Assembly (NCBI RefSeq): GCF_016808335.1
Contig: NC_053141.1
Span: 24,170,261 to 24,234,260, forward strand
Direction: 5' to 3'
DNA: 64,000 nt
Source: Panicum virgatum
Lineage: Eukaryota; Streptophyta; Magnoliopsida; Poales; Poaceae
The notes under the pieces were generated by a model. That model had not been told where the DNA came from and ran no database searches. It saw only the letters and a list, made by a program, of their open reading frames with translations. Below, piece after piece: positions 20,824 through 33,122 of the stretch. The position numbers and the translations under genes were made by a program. Each line of letters begins with the position of its first letter. Positions within the stretch are counted from its first letter, which is position 1.

Positions 20824-22750
20824 ATGGAGAAGCCATCCTTTCACGGCCTCTCTGCCTCAAGGGGCGAGTTCAATGAGCCACCATCCTCTTCCATATCTAG
20901 CTATGAACCTTGTCCCGATCTTATCGCAATGGTTCGGGAGTTTCCCTTCTCTGGGTTATGTAGCGAGAACCCAGACCACCATATGCGGGAGTTCGAACAG
21001 TTTTGTTCATGCTTTGCCTATGCAAGCATGAAACAAGATGTTCTCCGGTGGAAGTTGTTTCCCTTCTCTCTTAAAGGGAAGGCGGAGAAATGGTACACAT
21101 CATATACGTATACTGGTAAGGGCAGCTGGGACTCCTTGAAGACCTCTATCGTCTTCTTTCAGCAGAATGAGAAGGAAACTTTAGGCGCAGCCTGGGCCAG
21201 ATTTTCACTTCTAGTGAAGTCCAACCCTACCACATCGACACTCAGTCCTTTAGTCCTATGGAAATTTAAGAGGAGTCTCGATAAAGAATCCGCCAATCAT
21301 CTCAACTCAATCACCGGAGGGGTACCCCTCGAAAAGTTCCCGGCTGAGGTTAATAAAATCCTAGATTATATTGCCGAGTATACCTCATTGTCAGCCGAGT
21401 CCGATCCTCTCCAAGAGGAGTGTGAGTTGACCCATGAGGATCTTCTAGCGGCTGAACCCAATCTTTCATTTCCCATATCCTCAAATTCAGCTGTAGAACC
21501 CTCACCCGAACTAGGAACATCGAAGGAAGAAGAAATTCAACCGCCGAAGTTCCATTCCCGATTCGAGGATGATCCGTCTGGAACCCAAAAATACACCTCG
21601 AATCTCATAAATGCCCAAGTTGGGGAGGAACTTTCTTCTGTCCATGCCAATCAATCTAAAAATTCCTTGACAGAACCTCCCCTTTGGCCTACGGCACCTC
21701 CTTCTCCTCCTGATCCCCGTAATAAAGCACCTCTCGAGGAAGCCATGAAGGAGGATTGGTTAGATGGAGAGAAACACTTTTCTGAAGCAATTTGGATTAG
21801 CTCACCCTCCACGATCACTCCTTGCTCAATAAGGGGAACCACCGTAGAAGCCCACATTAACCCCATTATGGAGGTTAATGTTTTAACATGGCATTAAGCG
21901 TACACACTTTTGGGCAATGTTATGCTAATACCATCCGACACGCTCTTAAAGAGTTGTCCCTCGGGACACATCCTCGAATGTCGGGGGGTTGCAAGTGCCA
22001 TGCCGCTCATAATAGACAAAATTGAGGTCAACTTAGATTTCCATATCTTCGATATCCTCGATTTTGATCTTCTCCTAGGCTCCCCATTTGAAAATTTTCA
22101 CACATCTCAAGGGAGTCTAGATAAAAAGCTTACGAAAACCGCTTCTGCCACTGTCTCTTGCTTAGAAAATTCTATGGTGAAGCCTTTTCCCGAGCCGAAC
22201 CCGCTCAAGGAAATAATGCATGATTCTCCGTTCATACCATCTGAGTTCATTCTCTTCGAGGTTGCAAAATCTGTCACTTCCGAAGAGAACAACTCGGAAG
22301 AAATCCTTCGCTTTTGTGAAGAAGAACGATCATTATCTCTCTTGAGCAAGTTTGAGCCTCTTTCCTCTGGCCCCAAGGAAGTTGTTCTCGACCATGATCG
22401 AGATTCAACTATGATTTCCCATGATGAATCTCTTGACATGAAGGACCAACGGGCCACGGAATGTTATGAGGCGCTGACTCTGGAGTCCATAGAAAAGGAT
22501 TCCATATATGAGCATGGGAGCTTCATCCTAGTGATACCTCAAAAACCATGCTCTTTCAATACCTCTCCAGAGTCAGGCACGCATTGTGTCCAGAGCACAC
22601 ACGAGGACTATAACTGCCTTAAGGTCCTCTCTTGCAAAACCTTTAGAAGGCTAGTTGTAGATGCTTATGTTTACCGTAAACATTGCAAATTTCGTGGATG
22701 CTCTATGGTGCTAACCTTGCAGCTAAACCTTCACGACACATCAACAATTG
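20824..22750 (+). pseudogene. X gag with protease-like tail
   Basis: The ATG at 20824 opens a frame of about 640 codons with one in-frame TAA at 21895-21897. The first part (about residues 30-190) is a retrotransposon gag domain (KLFPFSLKGKAEKWYTS, WDSLKTSIVFFQQ). Around the stop is a protease-like fold remnant (VEAHINPIMEVNVLT ... FDILDFDLLLGSPFE) in which the usual Asp-Thr/Ser-Gly triad is not visible. The rest is acidic and Ser/Glu-rich with no domain I recognise. The frame then runs without a stop into copia LTR sequence to 22875, a chance fusion. Confidence 0.75.
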
Positions 22751-23422
22751 TTGGGGTTTCTGTTGGTTGCACCGGTGCATTAGCCTCTACATGCATCGGA
22801 TCATCCGGCGTTACCACAGGATTCACAGTTTTGGCCGTTCAACTGACGAGTTCTTTTTGCTCCACACCGGTTTAACCAGTGAGTGACTCTCTGCTTTGAC
22901 GCTTGTTGCACGTCGGTTAAACCGATGAGGTGCCCTCTGTGCACGTCGGTTTAACCGGTGCTCTCAGGTCCGTTTGTGCTCCCTCTAGACAACTGCACCG
23001 GTGTTTGTGAACTATTTCATCGGATCAACCGGTGGTTACAAAGTTCGTTCTGAGGAGTCTATGGATAATTGCACCGGCGATTGATTTTGATTTTGTCGGT
23101 TTAACCGGTGCATTGTGTTATCGTGCTGCAGGCCCTGTATCATCGGTTTAACCGACGCACTCAATTCTGTGAGCGTCGAATCAACCGGTGATATATACCT
23201 TGCTGGTTCTTGCGCTGTTTCTTCGCGTTTGCTTCCGTGTTTGGTCTCGTGGGTTCCTAGGGCTTTCTTGTGTTGGTGTAGCTCCTCCATAGCTATTCCA
23301 CGCTTTGCCTAGGACTCTGGGGTTGGGGTGCGCACTTGGATCTTAAGCCGAAGTTTCGATCGCGATAATTTTTATCGGCTCCCATTCACCCCGCCCCTCT
23401 GGTCGCATTTCTCGGTCCTACA
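22751..23422 (+). repeat. Copia 5' LTR, truncated
   Basis: It matches the last 672 bp of the 3' LTR (from 39660) and ends TCCTACA. The first 1.5 kb are missing, replaced by X sequence. It carries repeated palindromic motifs around CGGTTTAACCG. Confidence 0.9.
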
Positions 23423-23424
23423 AT

Positions 23425-23440
23425 TGGTATCAGAGCCAGG
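23425..23440 (+). promoter_or_regulatory. Copia primer binding site, tRNA-iMet
   Basis: TGGTATCAGAGCCAGG, two bases after the LTR end. Confidence 0.95.
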
Positions 23441-23485
23441 TTGTTTTCTCTATAGCCTTCGCCGGTTCGAAACCGTTCTGCGACC

Positions 23486-24795
23486 ATGGGTTCTCCTGGC
23501 AAACCTCCAATTTTCGATGGAACCGATTATGACTACTGGAAGGTGCGCATGCGTGCCTATCTCCTGTGTCTATGTTCCGAAGTCTGGGAGATTTGCGTGG
23601 ACCCTGACTATGTGAATCTTGTGGTCCGCACGACCGAACTTTAGGTCAGGAGACATGAGGTCAATAGCAAGGTGTACAACGCTCTTATCGCCTATCTCGC
23701 TCGCCCTGAGTTCGATCGTGTCAGCGATCTTCCCACAGCCCGGGAGATCGGGGCACGGTTGGCCAATTTCCACGAGGGAACTAACCATGTCAAGTCTAGG
23801 CTGTATGAGACTCACCGGCGGGAATATGAGAACTTTACTCAGTTGCCGAGTGAGAGCATCGACACCATGTTCAGTCATTTCCAATCGATTGTGAACAAGG
23901 TGCGTGCGAACCAGCCACAGGGCACCCAGACCTACTCCAATCATGAGAAGGCTATGAAGCTTCTCTATGCTCTTGATCGCAAGGTCTGGGAGGTGAAGGT
24001 CCAGACTATCATAGAGTCTGCTGGCTATGAGACCCTCACCGTGGATGAGCTTTTCAGCAAGGTCAAGGCTTCGGAGGTGGAGAAGCTCTCTCGAGCTAAG
24101 ATGGAAGGCAATCATGCTGATGCCTCCGCCTCCAAGTCGATGGCCCTGGTAGGCAACTCTGGAGCTAACTCTGATCCTTCTCTTGGAGGTTTTTGCTTGT
24201 CTTCTCTTGTGTCTGTGAAAGATGAGCAGTTGGAGGTGCTGGGAAATGAGGAGCTTGCACTGATCATCCACAAGTTCCAGCGAGCCTTCGACAACAGACA
24301 AGCACGAGCGAAGACCTGCTTCAACTGTGGCAAGACTGGCCACTTCACCGCTGAGTGCCCCAAGAAGAAGAGTTCTAGGGAGGAGGATAAACGCTCCAGG
24401 CACGAAGAGTACCGCGAGCACCGCCACAAGCACAAGAGTGGGCACTCCCACAAGAAGAATGGCGGACGCTCCAAGCGGCACCACGAGCGGAAGAAGAATG
24501 TCGGCAAGTACAAGAACAAGCAGGCGTTCGTCGCCCAGAGTGAGGATCATTCCTCCACCAGCCAGAGCTCGACGTCATCGTCTTCATCCAGCTCCAGTGA
24601 CTCCGACTCACATCACCGCGGCGAGAAGAAGCGGATCACCAAGAAGAAGGCCACGGAGGGCTTCACTAGCCTTTGCCTCCATGCTGGGAAGTCAGCCGGT
24701 TTCTGCACCATGGCCATCGACTCTGATGCCGACAGGACTCCTTCCACCACGGTAGAGCCTGCACCTCAGCCAGCACCAAGCTCTGAGGTACGTCC
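23486..24795 (+). pseudogene. Copia gag, N-terminal part with zinc knuckle
   Basis: The ATG at 23486 begins a typical copia gag (PPIFDGTDYDYWKVRMRAYL), interrupted by TAG at 23642. The frame then stays open to the solo LTR at 24796. It holds a gag domain (YNALIAYLA ... YEARRREYENF-like region), a CCHC knuckle (CFNCGKTGHFTAECP) around 24320-24360, a Lys/Arg/His-rich basic tract and a Ser-rich tract. The part before the stop and the part after are in one frame, so a single nonsense change separates them. Gag would form the particle. Confidence 0.87.
24791..24795. repeat. Solo LTR A target-site duplication, left (CGTCC)
   Basis: Repeated exactly at 28563-28567. Confidence 0.96.
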
Positions 24796-27700
24796 TGTAA
24801 CACCCTAATTCAAATTTTCAGCTTTAATAATAAATTTAATTGGTTTAAATTAAATTTCTAAGGTTTTTGGTGATTAGACTTGCATTTAATCTAATTTTTG
24901 TTCCTTAATTAATTAAAAATTTTCTAGATTAAAACTTTGTTGCTGCATTCATGCTGGAGCATTTTTTTTATTTGCTTGTGTGCTTTGGGAGTTTGAATTC
25001 AAATTTTGTTTGAATTCAAATAGATTTGTTTGAGTTAGAATTAGAATTAGAAAGGAGAAACCCAAACCCCACGCGGGCCCAGTTTCCCGTCTCTTTCCCT
25101 CCTTGCCTGCAGCCCACTAGCTCTCCTCAGCCCAACCCGCCTCCACCTCCTTTCCCTCCCGATCAGCCCGGCCTGCTCCCACGCTTCCTCTCTCCTGGGC
25201 CGCTCCATCCGCGTGCCAACCAGTCCCGCAACGGCCCACTATCTCCCGCACTCAGTCTGCCCACACCGGTCCGCTCCGCGCTTCCACTCCGCTCAACCCG
25301 CTCGCCCCGCCTCGTTTGCCAACGCTCGCATGGCCCGGCTTCCTCTCCCAGCTAACGCCCGCGCCCTCCTCTCACCCCGCCTGATGCCTGGGCCCTGCAG
25401 CTCAGCGCACACGCGCAGCAGCATCCCGCGCGACGCGCCCCTCTGCCCGACTGCCAGGCGGGCCAGACCTGCCAGTCCCACACCGTGCGCCGCTCGCTCC
25501 AGCCCGGCTCGCGCCCGCTCCCACCAACCGCCCCTGGCCCACCAGCCCAGCTCCTTCCCTCAGCGCCGCAGCCCCGCGTTAGGCCAGCGACCACCCGCGC
25601 TCCTCTTCCCGCTCTTGTCACTGACGAGCTGGCCCAGCCAGGCCACGCCCCACGCCCCCATCTCCTTGGGTCCGTCTGCCAGCGCCCCGGCTCGCTCGCA
25701 CGGCCCAGCTCTCCCCGCACGCCGCGCCCTCAGCCCAGTGGAGCCAGCCCCACAGCCAGCGCCCCGCGCTCACTCCGCCCCGGCCCACCGGTCAGCCTGC
25801 GCCACGCACCCCGTTACGCTGACAGCCCGGGCCCAGCTGCAGCGTCGTCTTCCTCGCGCAACCAAAGCCGAGATCCCCGGCCGCAAATCTCGGCGAGGTT
25901 CCCATCCTGGGCATGCATCCCCAAGATCCCCGCCGGCCTCCTTTAATTGGCCCCGCATCCCTGCGCCCCCTCATTCCATCACGCCGCCTCCCCAACCCTA
26001 GCAGCCACACGGAGTTGTGCCGCCGCACCCCCGGAGTCAGAGCTGGAGCTCCGCCGCCGCGATTCCCGGCGCTCCCCGACGCCACCACCACGGCAAGCCG
26101 CCGGGAGAGCTCTGCTCGGAGGCCACGAACTCCCCCGAGCCCGCTGCCTCTACTCCGACCCCCGCGTCGACCCCGTCCCCACGCTCCGTCGATCTCCGCC
26201 GCCAGGTTCACGCCGCCGACACCCTGCGCCACACCATCCCCCGATTCGAGCCTCGGTGAGCCAAACCCCGATCCCCTCTCTCTGCTGCGCAAGACTCTAG
26301 AGCCCGTAGGCCACCCCGGGACCGGAACGCTTGCACTCCGGTGAGCGCCGCCGCACATACCCGCCTCCACCGCCGAACCCCACGCTCTGGCCATCCCCGA
26401 CTCACGCACGAGGGCCCAGTGGATCACACGCGCCGCACTTGTTCCTTTGCACCAACCTGCAGCCCAAAACAAGCCTGTATGGCCATTTTCGGCTAACGCT
26501 GGCGAGCTCCCAGCCGCCCGCCACCGCGGAGCAGAGCCCCGGCGGCGTTCCGCCACCGCCGACGCCCGCGAAGCACCCCAGCCGCCCGATCTAAAACATA
26601 CGGCCTTGATTAGATCCCGAGGCCATTAGATCTGAGCCTCTTGATCAAGATGCGACGGCCCCTGAGCAAAGATAACCGTTCAGCTTGTACTTCTTGCAAA
26701 AGAACCCCTGGGTTTTCCTTTAATCAACCCGCCGTCCAGTCGGGTTCAAAAATAATTCCAACCAAGTCCTGTTTTTAGCACGCAGCCCCCTGAACTTCTT
26801 GGAAATAGTGCCCGCTGTCCAGGCCCATTGATTTTGCATGCTAGCCCTTGTATCTAACCTTTAATTACGTTTTAGTCCTTGGTTTTGCCCAGAAACCCCC
26901 TGGAACTTCAGTTTTCTTACAAATAAGCCCCTGAACCTTGTTTTTAGCCTAGATAATGCGTTTTAGCTCCGTTTTAAGCGTTCTTTATATCCACGCGATC
27001 GTTGTAACGCGTAGAATAGTTTTAGACTAGTTTAGTGTGCTGTTTTTAGGTATTGATGTACTGTTTCTTAGTTTTTGTTAGTGTTTGCTTGTATGCTTAT
27101 TATTGTGCATTGTTTTGGCCATGTGTTCGTGAGTAGACGTTGATCCATCTGAGGAGCCCCAGTACCAGTACCCGGAGCAGCCGTCTTCGGAGCAGTTTGA
27201 GCAGCAGCCAGAGCATTACGAGGAAGGCAAGTATAACATGAACAACCTATCACTTTTAAATATATTTTCATACTGCATTTTAATATTGTATGCCTATAAG
27301 GACATTCCTAGCCACTTTATATCCTTTATATGTATCCTTTGGGTTGCATTTTGGTTAGTTGTGCTAGGTTGCTGCGCTATAACACTTAATGGTCCTTTTT
27401 AATTAAATTGATTAATGGTTTACTTGAACTTAATTCTGAGAGTGGCCCTCTGTGTGGATGAGTGGCTCACGTCTTGTTAAAAGATGGTTTTTGTAGAAAC
27501 ATGGTTTAGGGGGCCAGCACGGTGCTTACTGCCTGGTTGGCCACTCTCCATAAGGACCGGTTCATAGAGCGACAACCTGGGACAACAGCGCTACCACAAG
27601 ACTGGAATGGGACGGTCTTGGCGTAATAATTAGGTCTTTTTGGTTTGGAGTAACTTACCAACGGGGCAAGGGTGGTAAGCTTCTATGTCCCTCGTACTGA

Positions 27701-28562
27701 GTGGCCTCGTCGATGACGCCCAATAGACCTGCTACATGGTCGCCGATCCGACCCTCGCGGTTACTCCCTACTAACGAGATTCTTTGTAAAGGCCTCGTAG
27801 TGAGTCGCTAGTCATCTCACCTAAGAAAGTGTGATGAACAACTAGCATAGCTCACGACTTGTGGGTAAAGATGTGCAACCTCTGCAGAGTGTAAAACTAG
27901 TATACTAGCCGTGCTCACGGTTATGAGCGGCCCAGATCCTCCTTTTGATTAGTGGAGTTATCTCCTTCCGACGAGGGAGGTGCTTCTCGGGGTTACCTTG
28001 GTGGTTTTGGTATGGTTCTCAGTAGTTACATAATTAATTCTGATTAATTACTATGTAACTGGGTTAAAGGTAATTCATCAACTCGTAGTAAATAGCCTTA
28101 ATAAAATTTTGCCAACACTTAAAAGCTAATGCAGTCGAGTCAGCCAACCTTAGAGCCTCATAGTTTGTGTTATACTTGTTGAGTACAAGTTGTGTACTCA
28201 CTCTTGCCTCTTCTCTACTTTTTCCTCTTGGATACGCTACTGCTGCTCAGTTCCTGCCGACACGGGGGAGTTCGCTCAGCGCTTCCAGGACTACGAGGAC
28301 TTCTAGGCGTTCGTCTCCCAGTCGATGTCCCTGTGGCGCCCTGCTTCAGCTTCGGAGAGTCTTTATCGTATTTGTATTTTGCTTCCGCTGTATCAGACAT
28401 TTTGTCATTAATATAATAAATAACATTCGTATTCGCTTTATTATATCTTTTTACGTGATATGTGCTATGATATACTGTTCATTCTGTTGTATATACGTGT
28501 GACTTGATCCTGGCACGTATATGACTGCTCGGTTTATGTTCTTTTATAAACCGGGTGTTACA
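24796..28562 (+). repeat. Solo LTR A (3767 bp, + strand)
   Basis: A single complete LTR of the E2-related family, TGTAACACCC to GGGTGTTACA, with perfect TSD CGTCC and no internal region. It arose by recombination between two LTRs of one element. Coding-like segments lie at 27137-27226 and 28251-28306, with a candidate leader donor at 26258. The GC-rich part (25070-26620) produces many overlapping spurious frames. U3 motif at 24944-24961 with one mismatch. Confidence 0.95.
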
Positions 28563-29043
28563 CGTCCTGAGCACCCCACTCTTGAGGAGTTGGAGGATCT
28601 TTACACTGCTATAGATAATCAGGACTTGATCATGAAGGATGCTAGAGGCAGTTTAGAGCTTTGAGACAGGAGCTGAAGGAAGCTAAGCTAGCCCTAGAGA
28701 TTCCTCAGTCTGCCCCTGTAGTGGAGGATTGTGAGGAGGAGGATGAGTGCAGTCAGTGCATCGGTTTGATGTCTGACTTTGCCGAGCTCAGGAGCAAGTA
28801 CGATGAGAACTTGCTCAAGCTCGAGGAGGGCAAGAAGGCCTTGGACGAGCTCAAGTCCCGGCCTACCCTCTTGGGTGCTTGTAAGGAGTGCCCAACGCTT
28901 AGAGAATAGCTTAAGGAGAAGAATGCTGCTTTGAGGAAGTTGGAGAAATCCGCAGTCACTAGCTCTTGCTCTACTGATTGTACTGTGTGCCCAAGCCTGA
29001 TCTCTGATCTTGAGGAGGCATGGAAGGACAAGACCTGGATGGA
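28563..29043 (+). pseudogene. Copia gag, middle coiled-coil part
   Basis: It continues the gag frame after solo LTR A (starting with one TSD copy). A TGA at about 28663 and a shift of frame follow, then a Leu/Glu/Lys-rich coiled coil with paired Cys motifs (CSQC, CKEC), an in-frame TAG near 28907 and more of the same to 29043. Such repeated Cys-coiled-coil segments are typical of long SIRE-like gags. Confidence 0.8.
29039..29043. repeat. Solo LTR B target-site duplication, left (ATGGA)
   Basis: Repeated exactly at 32511-32515. Confidence 0.96.
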
Positions 29044-32000
29044 TGTAACACCCGGTTTATAAAAGGACATAAACCGAGCAATCATATACGTGCCAGGATC
29101 AAGTCACATGTATATACAACAGAATGAACAGTATATCACAGCACATATCACGTAAAAAGACATAATAAAGCGAATACGAATGTTATTTATTACAGTAATG
29201 ACAAAATGTCTGGTACAGCGGAAGCGAAGTACAAATACTTTAAAAGCTCTCCGAAGCTGAGCAGGGCGCCACAGGGACGTCGACTGGGAGACGAACGCCT
29301 AGAAGTCCTCGTAGTCCTGGTAGCGCTGGACGAACTCCCTCGTGTCGGCAGGAACTGAGCAGCTGTAGAGTATCCAAGAGGAAAAAGTAGAGAAGAGGCA
29401 AGAGTGAGTACACAACCGTACTCAACAAGTATAACACAAACTATGAGGTTCTAAGGTTAGCTGACTCAACTGCATTAGCTTTTAAGTGTTGGCAAAATTT
29501 TATTAAAGCTATTTACTACGAATTGATGATTTACCATTAACCCAATTACATAGTAATTAGTCAGATTTATTCATGATACTACTGGGAACCAAACCGAAAC
29601 CAAACCACCAAGGTAACCCCGAGAGGCACCTCCCTCGTCGGAAGGAGATAACCCCACTATTCAAAAGGAGGATCTGGGCCGCTCATAACCGTGAGCACGG
29701 CTAGTATACCAGTTTTACACTCTGCAGAGGTTGCACATCTTTACCCACAAGTCGTGAGCTACGCCAGTTGTTCATCACACTTCCTTAGGTGAGATGACTA
29801 GCAAACTCACTACGAGGCCGTTACAAAGAATCTCGTTGGTAAGGCGTAACCGCGAAGAGTTAGATCAGCGACGATGGGGCCCACCTCCGGGGGTACAAGC
29901 ACAAGAGCGCAAACCAAGCACAGACCAAGCCGGAGGAGCAGGGACCATTGAAGCTTACCACCCTTTGCCCCGCAGGTAAGTTACTCCAAACCAAAAAGAC
30001 CTAATTAGTAAGCCAAGACCGTCCCATTCCAGTCTTGTGGTAGCGCTGCTGTCCCAGGTTGTCGCTCTATGAACCGGTCCTTATGGAGAGTGGCCAACCA
30101 AGCACTAAGCACCGTGCTGGCCCCCTAAACCATGTTTCTAACAAAAGCCAATTTTAACGAGACGTGAACCACTCAAGCCACACAGAGGGCCACTCTCAGA
30201 GTTAAGTTGCATATACAATTAATCAAATTAATTAAAAAGGAACAAGTGTGTTATTGCGCGGCACCTAGCACAACTAACCAAAATGCAACCCAAAGGATGT
30301 ATTTAAAGGATATAAAGTGGCAAGGAAAGTCCTTATAGGCATACAATATTAAAATGCAGTATGAAATTGTAATTAAAGTGATAGGTGGTGTTCATGTTAT
30401 ACTTGCCTTCCTCGTACTGCTCCTGCTGCTGCTCAAACTGGTCAGAAAATGGCTGCTCCGGGTACTGGTACTGGGGCTCCTCAGATGGATCAACGTCTAC
30501 TCACGAACACATGGCCAAAACAATGCACAATAATAAGCATACAAGCAAACACTAACAAAAACTAAGAAACAGTACATCAATAAATAAAAACAGCAAGAAA
30601 AACTAAGCTAAAACTATTCTACGCGTTACAACGATCGCGTGGATATAAAGAACGCTTAAAACGGAGTTAAAACGCATATTCTAGGCTAAAAACAAGTTCC
30701 AGGGACCTATCTGCGATAAAAACTAAGTTCCAGGGGGGTTTCTGGGTAAAACTGGGGACGAAAACGTAAATAAAGGTTAGATACAAGGGCTAGCGTGTAA
30801 AAACAGTGAACAAGGACGGCGGGTTCTAATCTGGGAAAAGACAGGGGGCTACCTGCTAAATTCTGGGCTAAAACGTAATTAATTTTGACTTACGATGGAC
30901 TGCGGGTTGATTCTGTGATAGTTCGGGGGCTCTTTAGCAAATGTTACAGGCCGAAGCGGTAAGTTTAGATTTGGGCCATTGGATCGCGATCCGTCGGCTC
31001 AGATCTAAACGGTTCGCGATCTAATCTCGCGCGTCAGTTTTAAATCGGAGGGTCAGGACGCGTTTGCAAGGGGGCGGCGGCGCTGCTCGCCGGGGACAGG
31101 GCTTCCGCGGCGGAGGGGTCGCCGGAGTAAGCCAATCCGGCGCTCCCGGAGTCCGCTCGGGGTTCAGTTTGGCCGTGGAGCACCGCCGTGGCGTGCGTAA
31201 TGCACTGGAGGCCACAGGGAGGCGGCTCGGGACTGGGAACGGGCCCCTCGACGGTGAGGGCGGCTCGGCGGCCACGGAGCTCGCCGGAGCGCGGTGCCTG
31301 GGCGCCTAGAGCGCGCCAGGGTCTACGGGATCTAGCGCACGGGATCAGGGGGGACTTGGGGCGCTTACCCAGGGCCCGAATCGGGCCGGAGCTGCAGCGG
31401 AGCGGGGTCGACGTCGAGGTCCGGCGGCGGCGAGGAACGGAGTTCGTGGCGCGGTCGCAGGCGTGCAGCTCCGGTCGCCTTGGTCCCGCGGGTCGTCGTG
31501 CGAGCGCGCTGTGAAGCCAGCGGAGAGGTCAAGCGGGCAGGAACGCCAACGGCGACGAGGAATTGAGGGGGCGGAGGTGTTTACCGGCGGCGGGTATTGA
31601 GTGAAATCCCGGCGCTGGGGAGGCTGTGCTCGACCTATAGAGGCTTGGCGAGGTCCAGGATGGCGAGGCGGAGCTTCTGCAGTGCTTGCCAAGTCCTGGG
31701 AGGCGGCAGGTCAGCGTATCCACAGCGGCGCGTTGAGCTCTGCGCGGCGGAGCTGTGTGGCGTGGCGAGTTAGGGTTGGTGGCGGTGGCTTCGGGGTGAA
31801 GATGAGATGCAGGAGAGGCCGGGGATCCTATTTATAGGGCGGCTGAGGCCTAGGCGTGCGTGCCCAGGGTGCTGACGCGGCGCGGGGATCACGACGGTGA
31901 CTGGGCCGGTCGTTGCGCGAGGTAGCAGGAGGATCCGACAGGCGGGCCCGGGGCGCAGTGAGAGAGAGGGCGACGCGGGCTGCGTGATCGTGGGCGCGGA

Positions 32001-32510
32001 GCGACGCTGGCGGGTGGGTCTGGCGGTTCGGGCGGGCGACGCGCGTGGCGGGCGAGCAGCGCCGACAGGTGGGCTAGGTCTGCCAGCGTCGCGGGGAGGG
32101 GAGGGCGAGCGCGGACGGTTTTGTTGCGGGACGGGCCGGCGCTCGCGCGTGAGCAGGCCGAGTGCGGAGAAGTGGGCCGTGGGGAGGGAAGGCGCTGGGC
32201 TGCCGCTTGGGCTGGGGTTGTGGGCCGGACTGGGTTTTGGATTTTCTAGTTTCTTTTCTATTCTATTTCTAAAGCAAACACTCAAATTCTAATTGAATTC
32301 AAATTCCAATTTGAATTCAAACCCAGCACTCAACAAAAAGAACAATGCACCAGCATGAATGCAACAACAAATTTTTAAACTTAGACAAATTTTAATTACT
32401 TGTGAACCAAAATTAGATTAAATGCAAGGCTAAACATAATAAACCTTAGAAAATTAAATAAAGCCAATTAAATTTATTATTAAATCGGAAAATTAAATTA
32501 GGGTGTTACA
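29044..32510 (-). repeat. Solo LTR B (3467 bp, - strand)
   Basis: A complete single LTR in opposite orientation to solo LTR A and only 481 bp from it, with perfect TSD ATGGA. TATA box CCCTATAAATAGG at 31827-31839 (minus). Coding-like segments at 30407-30496 and 29299-29354. U3 motif at 32346-32363. Confidence 0.95.
31827..31839 (-). promoter_or_regulatory. TATA box in solo LTR B
   Basis: CCCTATAAATAGG on the minus strand, same string and similar placement as in the E1 LTR. Confidence 0.75.
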
Positions 32511-33122
32511 ATGGAGGAGGAGAACTCTCACCTTCGGGAGATTCTCGGTTGGGTGTCCGCCCGCGAGCCTCAGTTGGGCATGATGGTTAAGCAGTTTAAG
32601 CGGGCTGATGGTGTTGGGGTTGGTTTTGCTTTTACTCCTGCTGACTTTGTCCAACCCTATGGCAAGATTGGTGAGATGCTTGAGCCGAGTGTGAGTGCAC
32701 TTTCTTCTTCCACAGCTCCACCAGTTCCTAAGCCAGCACCAGTTAAGGATGGAATTCTCTCTGAGCCACCCAGAGCTCCACCTAAGAATCCAGTGTGGGT
32801 TCCCAAGCCTAACCACCTCAAGAACCGACTGGATACACTCCCTCCTAGTGGTAAGCCTATTCCTAAGCCCAAGGTGAGGACTCAGCCCCCCAGAGTACCT
32901 CAGAGAGCCCCTGCTCCCACGCCACAGCCTACACACAAGAGAGAGCCTTACAGTGTGAGTGGTACGAGAGGGGTGGTCACTTGGCAGAGTTCTGCTTTCG
33001 GAGGTTGAGCTTTGAGCGCAGGCAGCCTGAGAGGCGCACTCCGGAGGTGTTCCACTAGCCTACAGGAGGACACGCTCCAGCTTGATGTGGGCAGAGGCGG
33101 GATGCCAGGCCACGTCGTGTAG
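32511..33122 (+). pseudogene. Copia gag, C-terminal part
   Basis: The frame resumes after solo LTR B (MEEENSHLREILGWVSAREPQLG) with a Pro/Lys-rich region to 33008. A shifted frame then shows an eroded second zinc-knuckle-like motif (about 32945-33000) followed by a Gly/Arg-rich stretch with stops. Frameshifts prevent any continuous product. Confidence 0.78.

Larger units (their letters stand above)
19474..22750 (+). mobile_element. X: non-autonomous gag-only LTR retrotransposon, 5' portion
   Basis: It consists of a 1.22-kb 5' LTR, a tRNA-Asp-type PBS and one gag/protease-like frame, and no RT, integrase or RNase H. It is cut at about 22750 by the truncated 5' LTR of the copia element; only the last 149 bp of its 3' LTR survive, at 40331-40479. 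It would depend on another element's enzymes. Superfamily is uncertain; the gag and PBS resemble Ty3/Gypsy elements. Confidence 0.8.

Noticed and set aside
22751..22875. The end of the X ORF as true coding sequence
   Set aside because: It is copia LTR sequence, present also at 39660, so the fusion is accidental.
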